This document shows positions 37,401-46,722 of a DNA stretch of 64,000 bases, piece after piece. The translations under genes and the position numbers were made by a program. The first letter of the stretch is position 1; every line of letters starts with the position of its first letter. A model generated the notes under the pieces. The model was given only the letters and a program-made list of their open reading frames with translations, did not search any database and was not told the origin of the DNA. The DNA comes from Musa acuminata AAA Group (taxonomy: Eukaryota; Streptophyta; Magnoliopsida; Zingiberales; Musaceae), in the NCBI RefSeq assembly GCF_036884655.1, contig NC_088340.1, positions 8,185,001 through 8,249,000 of the forward strand. Reading direction: 5' to 3'.

Positions 37401-40218
37401 AAGTGTTAATTTCCTTTTCAGTTAGTAGTTATAAGGATGAAGTTTGGTGTGATATGGTACCTATGTATGCTAGTCATATGTTATTGGGGAAACCATGGCA
37501 ATACGATCGAAGGGTAATACATGATGGATTCAAGAACCATTATTCTTTGATCATAGATGGATAGAAATATCAGCTTGGACCTTTGCCTCCAAAGATAATT
37601 TTTGAGGACCAAATGTGCATAAAACAACAATATGAGGAGCTTGAGTCTTCATTAACCAAAACTTTAGGGAGGGAAAAAGAAATAGAGATAAAAGAAAATG
37701 ATGAGTTGAGTGATAAAAATGAGAGTATTGGGAAATACAAGGGGAGAGAAAACAAAGAAAGTTTGAGTGAAAGAAAAATGAGTGTTTATGCCAAAATGAG
37801 TGATGTGAAGAAAGCCTTAACCATGAGGCAGCCCTTACTTGTACTTATGTACAAGGATGTTCTGATTGCTTCTAACAAAATTGACAAGAGTTTGCCTAGT
37901 GTTATTGTTGATCTTTTGCAGGAAAATAAGGATCTTTTTCCCGAAGAAGTTCCTAATGGTTTGCCACCAATTAGAGGAATTGGGCATCAAATTGATTTCA
38001 TTCCAGGTGCAAGCATACCAAATAAGCCAGCATATAGATGCAACCCCGAAGAGACCAAGGAAATCCAAAAACAAGTAAGTGAGCTTATGAAAAAGGGATA
38101 TGTGCGAGAAAGCATGAGTCCATGTGCAGTTCCTGTTCTGTTGGTATCTAAAAAGGATGGATCATGGAGAATGTGTGTTGATTACCAAGCCATCAACAAA
38201 ATCACGGTAAAGTATATTCATTCCCTTTGTACTATATAAACAAGGCTGATTCTCTTTGTAAGGGGAGATTGGAGAAGTATATTCAACTTACAACACCGGT
38301 GAGTGTTTTGTTTTTAAGTTCTTGTATGAACTTTGGACTTATCAAGCATTTCTGTTTGTGGCGTTCAAAACCCAAGAAAAATCTTTGTTTTTCCTTTCAA
38401 CTTATCAAGCTTCTTAGTTTGTAGCGTTTTAAGGGAATCAAAATACTATTCTAATTACTTCATCAAATTTTCATTGATTATGTGATTAGAATAGTTTTCC
38501 TAACTTCAATCTTAAACGATCCATCTTGTTTCAAATCGTTGGAGAGGGTCAATTTGCATTCCATATGTATCATAGCTCTTTAGCTATCGGGATATATGGT
38601 TGTTAAGTTGAAGATTTTCATCACTTAGATAAGACAAGAAACACTACACTATGGAAGAGTGTAAACCACAGTAGTAGAGCTTAATGTATTACAACAAAAT
38701 CTTTATATTCATCATATAATTAGATGAATCTAGCATGACCAAGTGTAATGCTTCTTCTTTGAGTGGTAATTGACTTTTAGCACATTCATGTGATTACTTT
38801 CATGAACCTGAAATTATTATTTGTATATGTTTTTCTTTAGAAGCCATATAAGAAGTAATTTGAAATTAGCCTCTTGTTTCTTTTGGTATTTCAGATTATT
38901 TGATAAAGATGTGCAATTTGGCTTGAAATTGTCCTCTACGTACAGAAGTTTGTAGATTTACTATAGTGGTTCTTGATGTAATTCTGCGCTAAGCTTATTG
39001 GAGTAACACCAGCATGATTTTTTTAGCAGGAATAAGTGTAACATGTAACCCTGGGAAATTAACTCATACCTTTCCCTCTTCGTCCTCCACAAGTAAGCGT
39101 AGAAGTTTCAAAGCTTCAGTCCACACCATCATGTTTTTATGTTCTAGAAAGCTTGTGAGTAGCTTTGTAATTCCTAGGTTGTGCATCTCCTCCCTGTTGT
39201 ATCCTCTTTTTTGGCTCAAGATGTTTAGGTCTCTTATTGCATCCAGTACCATGGCCTCTGATTTGTCTAATAATAGAACATTATGAGCAACCTTGATTCT
39301 CTTCACTTCATTTCTTCTTTTCCATTCAGCTATTATGGTCCTTAATGCTTTATTGCTATTTAAAACTCTGCTTTGCAGTTTAATACCTGTTGCTGGACAA
39401 GTGATTGTCTCTGAAACATCTTTAAACCTCCCAAGCCACTCGGCTATCGCCGTTCTTTCAAATGTTATGCCACTTTCAATTGTGACAGGATCATCCATGA
39501 TTCTCTTTGTTATTGGGCAAAAGAATGTATCATATAGTGGCTCACTATATTCTGCTATTTGTGATAGTGTCTCAATCGATCCGCTAGCATATTTCCATGC
39601 ATCATAATCCATGCCTTCAAGAAAATCTCCCAGACGTGGCATATACCCACTCCATGTACTGTGTAATTTATTCTTCTTATCAGAACTTGGAACTAGGTCT
39701 GCATCTTTTCTCTTCACCAATTGTTCTACAGATGAATTTTCTAACTTGCGTTCTTCTGTAATGCAGTTTCCAGTTCCATTTATGTGGAAACAAACATTTT
39801 TCATCTCTCTTGAAAGTGATTGAACTGTGATTTCAGCATACTTCTTATTCTGAAAAGTAGGCAACGGTATGGTGCTAAGATCCTGCCCAAGCTTTCTTAT
39901 AACTTCTTCCAGCTCTTCAGTGATGAATTTAAGATCATCATCCCTAATTGACTTAGCTCCTGTGCTGCATTTTGCTACAAGATTATTTGCAAGCTTGACT
40001 TTAGCAGATAAAGATTGTAGAATTTGTAAGGCACTCGGAGAGCCATTTTCGATTGTCCGAAACTCCATAATTACAGGAGAAATGCGATGGAGATAGCATC
40101 CCAATTCCATGAAAGTTTGATGTTCAATCTCCACAGAAGCTACTGATGACATGATCTCTGAAATAGCTGCTAGTAGAGACTCTACCACAACAACCTTCTG
40201 GTCTTTGACCTTTTTCAT
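31402..40218 (-). CDS. U-box / armadillo-repeat E3 ubiquitin ligase (PUB42/43/44-like), three coding exons
   Basis: Predicted cytosolic or membrane-associated plant U-box E3 ligase. Exons on the minus strand are 39070-40218, 33794-34103 and 31402-32984. They join in phase to 1013 residues. Residues 1-150 form an N-terminal helical U-box-associated region. The U-box is about 226-304, with [29 protein letters not shown] and TCPATGIKL, the E2-contacting hydrophobics and Pro being present. ARM-like helices follow to the C-terminus ([42 protein letters not shown]). The start at 40218 is preceded by in-frame TAA codons with no acceptor between them. The first intron, 34104-39069, is about 5 kb and holds a gypsy remnant in opposite orientation; the second is 809 bp. 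In Arabidopsis the PUB44/SAUL1 group controls senescence and immunity. The orthologue cannot be assigned from this sequence alone. Confidence 0.92.
34238..34262. repeat. Inverted repeat, 10-bp arms
   Basis: CATGTCAAAA (34238-34247) and TTTTGACATG (34253-34262) are perfect complements around a 5-nt GTAAG loop, in intron 1 of the U-box gene near the left flank of the gypsy element. Confidence 0.8.
34860..35286 (+). repeat. 5' LTR (part shared with the 3' LTR) of the gypsy element
   Basis: It aligns with 38213-38620. A TATA-like ACTATATAAACAAG near 34902 marks the probable LTR promoter. The full LTR extends further left, perhaps to about 34540. Confidence 0.75.
36002..38218 (+). pseudogene. Gypsy gag-pol remnant (gag, zinc knuckle, protease, start of RT)
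   Basis: One continuous reading frame from ATG 36002 is broken by four in-frame stops, at 36113, 36608, 36743 and 37562, with no frameshift. Gag is seen at 36300-36600 ([18 protein letters not shown] and the WWDQL region). The zinc knuckle at 36995-37036 reads [14 protein letters not shown], where Tyr replaces the last Cys. The aspartic protease motif is VDSGS near 37269. The RT start lies at 38110-38212 ([23 protein letters not shown]). The remaining catalytic parts are missing, so the copy is dead. Confidence 0.85.
38213..38620 (+). repeat. 3' LTR, 5'-truncated, of the gypsy element
   Basis: It starts inside the LTR at TATTCATTCCCTTTG, fused to RT codons, and ends in TTTTCA at 38620, matching TTTTCA at 35286. 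It lacks the upstream part of the LTR. Confidence 0.8.
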
Positions 40219-43200
40219 ATTTAAAATTGAGAGCCAGAGGGATTATTAATGCGAAGGAGATAATGGTTAAGTAGTTCAGATTCTAAGATGCATTGACGGG
40301 TAAAAAGAATTAAACAGTCATGGTCAAAAAAATGTTATTTCAAATCAGTAACTGTATTCATCTTTTGACAATCTACCAAAACAGGAAGGTCTGATGAATC
40401 AAACTGGGTTATTTTCTGGAGGGAGAAGTTTAAATTAAATTAATGCTCTATCCAAAAAGAAAATGTTTGCCTGTTCCAATGTTATGATGGAGGCAGCTGC
40501 TGAAGTTAACTTCACTATCAGCAACTATGTAGTTGTAGTTTCTCATTATTTTGCATGCTGAAAGGTTTTGTGACCAAAGTATGGGTGAACTGAAGCTTAT
40601 AAATGTTGTATCTCAAAGGGGTAAAGAAAATAAAGGGAAAGAGAAACAAATCAGAGTTGATTCTTGGATTTCCATTGCATAAAGTTATTCAGTAGTATTT
40701 TGAAGGCTATCTTAATTATTTTTCATTCTATTCTCATATTTTCTGCAGCCTTGTTAAGTTTTCCGTTCTTTTATTTATATGATATCCTGATCTTGTCAGA
40801 GGATCTATACTTCTTAATTAGTTTTGGCATAAACCAGAAACAAGGTGAGTTTCAATCTTTTCTTTCTGAAAAAATAATATATATACATATATAGCAACAT
40901 ATGATGATAATTTTAGTTAGATCACCAGATAAACTATTGTTGGATCGCTAATGTCTACAAATAATGCACACAGAGGGAGATTGAAGGTGCTTACAGACAT
41001 CCAACTGAAACTCTACAGCAAGTCTCCCCTTCTGCAGTTTTGCTTCGTAAAGACACAGAACTTACTGTTGTCTTCCCAAGCACTGGTTTTTAATCCCTTC
41101 TAAGTGTTGCAGAAGAGAAGTCTATGTTGAATAGGTCAAAGGTTTTATGTGTGCCTTGCTTTCTTGATGTTTTAGATATGTTAGGTACAACTAACATCAT
41201 TTATTACTATTATTGCTGTGTAGAAAACAATATTCTACTCTGTCAAACTTGCCTCAACCATTTATATGTAATCTTTTTAAGAGTGAAAAGATGCAGATTC
41301 CAAGAATGCAAATCTACAATACTTTAGGAGAAGATGAGATACATAAACTGCACATGCATATCCTTATCAAGCATAGTTTCCAGTACAATATATTAAATTG
41401 CTGAAATTGATAATGAAATTACTTTGAATTAGATCTTTCCTTATTTCCATTTTGACTCACATTTAGATCTTCTTTCTATTAAATCGCTGAAATTGATATT
41501 TGAACCAATTTTGAAGCAAGCAGTGGTTTTTGTTGTATAATAGCCAAATTACTACCAGATTTACATGCACAAACATGATAAAATTGGTTACCGCTTTTCC
41601 TGAACATTTAAATTTCAAGATCAGCAGGCTTTTCATGTATGGGTGAAACAGAAGAGGTAAAGCAAGGATTCAAACTCATGACATTCTCTTTTGTGATGTC
41701 ATGATAAAACTATAAGTTGGACTACCACTGTTCATAAAAGCTTTGTTAATGAAAAAGGACTCGACTTATAATTGCACTCTAATGTTGTGTATATAATTAC
41801 TGTTCAAATTAGTAGATGAATTCTTGTTGCCTATATTTGAAATCCATAATTTGATATAAGCAGTTGAAAACATGTTGGGACTTCATCACTTTGCTGTTGC
41901 TGTAGTAGTTGAAAACATACTCTGCTTCCCACTTGACTATGTTAGTGGGAACTGGAGGTCTTACAATTTACAACCAAGCTAACATCTTGCACCAATCTGT
42001 GAACGTTGATTAAAGGTTCTTACAAGTTTTTTGGCTCTTTTGATCATAGAAGCACTCAAAAATCAAATCAATAGATTATTAAATGGTTGTGTTTTCTTGT
42101 TCTCAGGTACTCACTGACCTGCTCCACAAGTGATGCCATCCCATGGAGCTGGACTGGGACATTCAAAAAATCCAAATTGAAGAACAGGTCAGCATAAGCC
42201 AACAATATTTCTTTTCTCTCTCTAACTTGGCTACTAGAATGAGATGTTAGGTAAGTTGGAAGTTGACCTTTTATAAATGACAATAGCAGAAAGTTACAAA
42301 TATATACAGAAACCACTGGAAGTCAATGCAAATATCTATTATCATATGCTTAAATCACAAACATAAACTTTTCTCTGAAAATATCAGCATTCTAGATTTC
42401 ATTGATCATCAGGATATGGTCATCAATGAGGTTTTATGTGGATGTTTACATGTAGCCTTGTGTGATCCGGTCATCAAACCTTGTTGGATTGAGATATTCC
42501 AGCCAGTGGAAGAGAACAGGAGGTCAGCAAAACTCAAGTTATTAGTGCTTCTGAGTAAGGATCCAGTTGCTGGCTTGCAGCAGTCGATCGACAAATTATA
42601 GAGGGAATGATGGCCTATAAAACATTGGTAAAATGCTTGTTATATGACCTTTATATGTATACCATCAAAATAACCTGTTCAAATATGCTTAAACAGGCTT
42701 TACACAAAGACTATGAGACAATTATAGGAAACTATCAGATGCACAGCCATGCAGAAAATAAAAGTGAGAGAGACTGATGAGAATGTTTGGCAGCAATAGG
42801 GAATTTATCATGTTTTTGTGCACATTAAAAAAACATCTGAATTTTGTCTGTGTTTTCTTAGCCAATACTAAATCTAGAGTTTTGGGATACTCATTTGTTG
42901 TGATGACTAGTTGTAGTTGGCCATCATGTTTCACTCATGAAAAGGGTCATATATTAGGTTTGGGAGATGCATCCCTGCTATTACTGTAATCATGCTGTCA
43001 GTCTGAAACATTGATCTATATGTGATTTGACTGTAATCAGTCAAAACCATGAAACCAGGCACGCCGATTGCTTGGTCGTCCTATTTGTTTTAGCGCGGTT
43101 TCTTCAGCCTCAAGTTACCTTCGTCTCATGGACTGTCGTATCTAAACAAAGAATTTATAGAAGCAGCCAAAACATGGATGATATCTTAGTCGGAAGATGC

Positions 43201-43264
43201 TTAGGCTGGATGGGTTTGCAAGCTATCAAGTCACCATCATGGGATGAGGAAGCTGACTTGATTG

Positions 43265-43271
43265 CTCTCTC

Positions 43272-43306
<35 letters not shown>
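43265..43306. repeat. (CT)n microsatellite
   Basis: CT repeats of 42 bp with one G interruption at 43284. Confidence 0.9.
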
Positions 43307-43330
43307 GCTACAGGAGAGAAATGGCCATGG

Positions 43331-43335
<5 letters not shown>

Positions 43336-43364
<29 letters not shown>
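43336..43364. repeat. (TA)n microsatellite
   Basis: TA repeats of about 29 bp, 30 bp from the CT run, together a compound microsatellite. Confidence 0.9.
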
Positions 43365-43366
<2 letters not shown>

Positions 43367-44609
43367 TTTATGGAACCTTAGAGAATAACTAATTTAGATA
43401 AGAAAAAATAGTTATGGGAAGGAAAGAAATTTTTGAAAATTAGAGTTCGGTTGATTTATGGATATCTCATTTACCATAATAATGTAAGAAGATATTTGAT
43501 TTATAGATATCTCATTTGGCCTAATGATGTAATGATATTTTGAATAGTAAAAGTTTCTCTATAGTAGATTGAGAAAAGAAAATTTATGTGAGAAAGTATG
43601 CTGAGGGATTTGGATGGGGTTTATTGAGTATAATTAGAGAGAGATAGGAAATATTTATATGAAGGAATGTACAAATGAAGTTTAAGTTAAAGGAATTTGT
43701 CTATCAGAATTTTATTTTTCTTGGTGGATATAGATAATGAGTTTTAAATCACATAAATTTAGTATTCATTATTTTTTTGAATTTGTATTTTATTGTGAAT
43801 TTTAAAATGGGTGATTTCTAAAATAAATAGTTATAATATATTTACATTATGTTAGAGTATTTTCAAGAAAATAATACTATTATGTAGTATAAAAATATTA
43901 TATTTTTTTCCTGATATTACTAAAAATATTATAATAAAAAAAAATACTAGATCGGTTTATCCTATGGATCTATTGATAGGAAAATGGAGGAAAAGAAAGA
44001 GAAAAGGGGTATGTGGTTGGCTATCAAGTTCGGAATATTTCAGGTATTAGATAAAAAAAAAAAGTGTTATTAGGAAATTTTAAAAACGAGAAACACTTTC
44101 CCGAATAAATTAGAAAAATAAAGTTGTTTTTTTAATTCACTATTTTAAAACTGTTCTTTTGTTACATAAGCATCTCATTGGCAATTTAGGATTTGATTGA
44201 ACTTTCTATACTCTAATTGCAATTGATTGACTTATAAATAGTAATTCACTTGGTAACATATTAATTAGAACTTCATAAGTTGAAGATTTCTTCCCTAAGT
44301 AAGGAGAATTCTTTTATTATGAAGCTCGACTGATTCCTTTGGAACCCCTAAAATAAATTTTAGATCCATTTCATGTAGCCATAGCTGATTCAATCTTTCT
44401 TGTTCTCCTTAAAAGAGACAAATTCTACAATGGCCCCCTTTGTGGATGATCTTATAAAGCTCTTAATGGATTGTCGAGCTCCATGTGGTCTTGCTTCTAA
44501 AAACAACTGGTTTTCTATTTCTTGTCAATTTGCGAAGTTTTCCATGATTTGAGAAGCAAAAACACAAACGCACAACAGAAACAAACAAAGCATTTTTCTA
44601 GTCCGTCTT

Positions 44610-46016
44610 TTACATCGTGACAAGCTTGGACACTTCTCCCACAAGCTTCACGAGGTCCTTGTACGAGCTGCCACCTTCTGTGGTCGCTTGCATCGTTCTG
44701 GTAGCCATCGCCTTCGCCCTCTCCCTCCTCTCCCTTCCCGGCTCGCCGACGGACTCGGCCACCGCCCGTGCCAGCTCGTCTGGGTCCGGCACCGAGGTGG
44801 GACCGCCATCGCACACCCGCACCCCGACCCCGGCCTCCACCAACAGCTGCGCGTTCGTGAACTGGTCCGCCCCCATCGGCCATGCCAGCAGCGCCACCCC
44901 CGCCGCTGCCGCTTCCATCACCGAGTTCCACCCGCAGTGGGTCACGAATGACCCCACCGCCGGGTGGCCCAAGATCGCCACCTGCGGCGCCCACCCCCGG
45001 ATAACTAGCCCCCGCCCCGCCGCCCGCTCCTCGAACACCTCCGGCACCGCCGTGCCAGCCCTTGCTGCCCACACGAACCTAGCGCCGCTCCTCTCCAGTC
45101 CCGCCGCCAGAGCCGCCGCCGCAGGCGGCGACAGCATCGCCTGGCTTCCGAAAGCGACGTAAACCACGGACCCCTCCTCGCAGCCGTCCAGCCACGCAGC
45201 CACCTTCTCTGCCGGGACCGATACCGGACCTCCGCGCTCGGCGGCGGAGGCAGTACCGTGGGACGGCGCCAGGGGCCCCACCGCCCAGACCCGCGGGTTG
45301 CCAAGGTCTTCGTTGCGCAGATGATCCAAGTACGTCCCCTCGAGGTCGGAGAAGGTGTTGACGACCAGCCCCCAGCTCCCGAGGTTGGCCAGCATCCCCT
45401 CTCTGATGAACTCGGAGACAGGGTCGCCCCGTTTGTAACTTCTCCAGAGGGTGGAGAGCTCGCACCAGCGATAAACGGGCGACCCTGGAATGGAAGGGAA
45501 GGCGACGAGCTCGTTGGGGTCGTCAACGTCGGACCTTTGTGGCATCCGGCGCCATAGCGAGTTCATGACGGCAAGGGCGAAGGCGCCGGAGGGGCTGAAG
45601 ACGAGGCGGGGAACTCCCAGCTCGGCTGCAAGTCGAGCAGTCCAACCGACGAAGATGTCGGAGAGGACGGCGTCGGGGGGGTCGGGGCGGGCGCGGGCCC
45701 ACCGCAGGATGGGGCCGTGGAGGCCACCGAGGGCGCGGTGGAGGAGGCCGAACTGGGGCTGGGAGAGGAACATAGTATTCTCGAGCCCCCGGGGGAGGGA
45801 CGGGTTTTCTGGGAAGGGAAGGACGAGGGTAGAGACGGCGGGAGAGCGGGAGAGGAGCGGGGAGAGGAGAGGCAGGTTGCCCTGGGTGACGGCGACAGTA
45901 ACGACGAGGCGGAAACGGTCAGAGAGGAGGCTGGCGAGGTCAAGGAGGGGGAGCATGTGGCCTTGCGCCGGGTACGGGATCACCAGGATGTGAGCGCGCC
46001 TCTGCCCCTCCGCCAT
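44610..46016 (-). CDS. UDP-glycosyltransferase, UGT89-like (single exon)
   Basis: A 468-residue family 1 glycosyltransferase, the usual length, predicted to transfer a sugar from UDP-sugar to a small acceptor such as a flavonoid in the cytosol. The N-terminal acceptor half has catalytic His20 in IPYPAQGHMLPLLDL and the partner Asp120 in LSDIFVGW. The PSPG donor box is residues 342-385: it starts WAPQVAILGH, contains THCGWNS and ends GADQ, exactly 44 residues. The last residue is Gln, common in glucosyltransferases. The gene is intronless and very GC-rich. Start ATG 46016 is the only sensible N-terminus (MAEGQRRAHILVIPYPAQGH). UGT89 membership is my judgement from overall resemblance; sugar and acceptor cannot be assigned. 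It is divergent from the RING/PHD gene, 706 bp away. Confidence 0.93.
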   Translation of the reverse strand: MAEGQRRAHILVIPYPAQGHMLPLLDLASLLSDRFRLVVTVAVTQGNLPLLSPLLSRSPAVSTLVLPFPENPSLPRGLENTMFLSQPQFGLLHRALGGLHGPILRWARARPDPPDAVLSDIFVGWTARLAAELGVPRLVFSPSGAFALAVMNSLWRRMPQRSDVDDPNELVAFPSIPGSPVYRWCELSTLWRSYKRGDPVSEFIREGMLANLGSWGLVVNTFSDLEGTYLDHLRNEDLGNPRVWAVGPLAPSHGTASAAERGGPVSVPAEKVAAWLDGCEEGSVVYVAFGSQAMLSPPAAAALAAGLERSGARFVWAARAGTAVPEVFEERAAGRGLVIRGWAPQVAILGHPAVGSFVTHCGWNSVMEAAAAGVALLAWPMGADQFTNAQLLVEAGVGVRVCDGGPTSVPDPDELARAVAESVGEPGRERRERAKAMATRTMQATTEGGSSYKDLVKLVGEVSKLVTM

Positions 46017-46722
46017 GGCCTTCCTATCCTCCGCCCCGGTTCTTCTCTCTCCGCTTGTCGTATCGCCTTTTGAAGGAGACGGCCGTGTGCGAAGTATCCA
46101 CCTTTACATCGAACGCATAATCTACCCGTCCGGTGATTCTAAGATAGTGGTGGCCCCACTAATGAGCTCCCGTGGACCTTAGTCTCTTAATTTCGAACTC
46201 ATAACTAATAACCGTAAATTGATTTATCTAATCTTCCTTGTCCAATCTGAATTAGCTAACCTTTTATTATGTCTCTAGCTCTTAATCAGATGAAAATTAA
46301 ATAATACAGGAGTGGGTAGCATAAAAAATAAAATTAGAAAAGGAAAATTGACGAACATATTTATTCTTGTTTGACTTACCAAATCATCAGTGTGTTTAAC
46401 GACAGAGTACCGACTCCACCTAATCGATACGAGCCGACAAATCGTGCAATAATGGGTCCGATCGAATCAGACAAAGTAATCATATTTTTTTAATATTTAT
46501 AATTATAAGAATATACTCGAAGAATCAAAAGTAATTGTTAGCATGAACTCAACATAGATAAGAACATCGCATTCACTATCCAACCAAATAAAATAGGAAG
46601 AAATCGACCAAACCCAAGTCTGATCCGAGCCGACCTATTTAGACTGCGTCGTGCCGCAACCGACTAGGGCTATAAAAGAAAGCGGCGGGGACGGAGGAGA
46701 CGGACGTGAAGGGAGAGAGAGA
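46017..46722. promoter_or_regulatory. Divergent promoter region, UGT and RING/PHD gene
   Basis: 706 bp lie between two divergent start codons. The right edge has a clear TATA box for the rightward gene. The middle is AT-rich, and I see no transposon in it. Confidence 0.5.
46671..46678 (+). promoter_or_regulatory. TATA box (TATAAAAG) of the RING/PHD gene
   Basis: TATAAAAG begins 52 bp upstream of ATG 46723. With usual spacing, transcription would begin near 46700-46705, giving a leader of only about 20 nt. This is inferred from sequence alone. Confidence 0.6.

Larger units (their letters stand above)
34540..38620 (+). mobile_element. Truncated Ty3-gypsy-like LTR retrotransposon inside U-box intron 1
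   Basis: The element reads rightward, opposite to the host gene. The 5' LTR ends at 35286. The initiator-Met-type primer site TGGTATCAGAGC is at 35292-35303. A gag-protease-RT frame follows, and the RT stops after its first motifs and runs straight into LTR sequence at about 38213. The rest of RT, RNase H and integrase are absent. LTR copies differ by about a dozen substitutions plus one 13-bp gap over some 390 bp, so the insertion is fairly young. The left end of the 5' LTR is not fixed because the 3' LTR lacks that part. Confidence 0.85.
40219..44609. other. Intergenic region between U-box and UGT genes
   Basis: The left part should hold the promoter of the U-box gene (transcribed leftward), the right part the 3' region of the UGT. 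Two open stretches at 42068-42316 (minus) and 42326-42601 (plus) have no recognisable family. Two microsatellites lie at 43265-43364. The right half is strongly AT-rich. Confidence 0.4.

Noticed and set aside
42068..42601. Exon-like stretches upstream of the U-box gene
   Set aside because: Short, unrecognised, and not joinable to the U-box start, which has in-frame stops immediately upstream without an acceptor.
45005..46073. Long frames antisense to and overlapping the UGT gene
   Set aside because: Shadows of a very GC-rich coding sequence; the UGT frame alone has the full family motifs.
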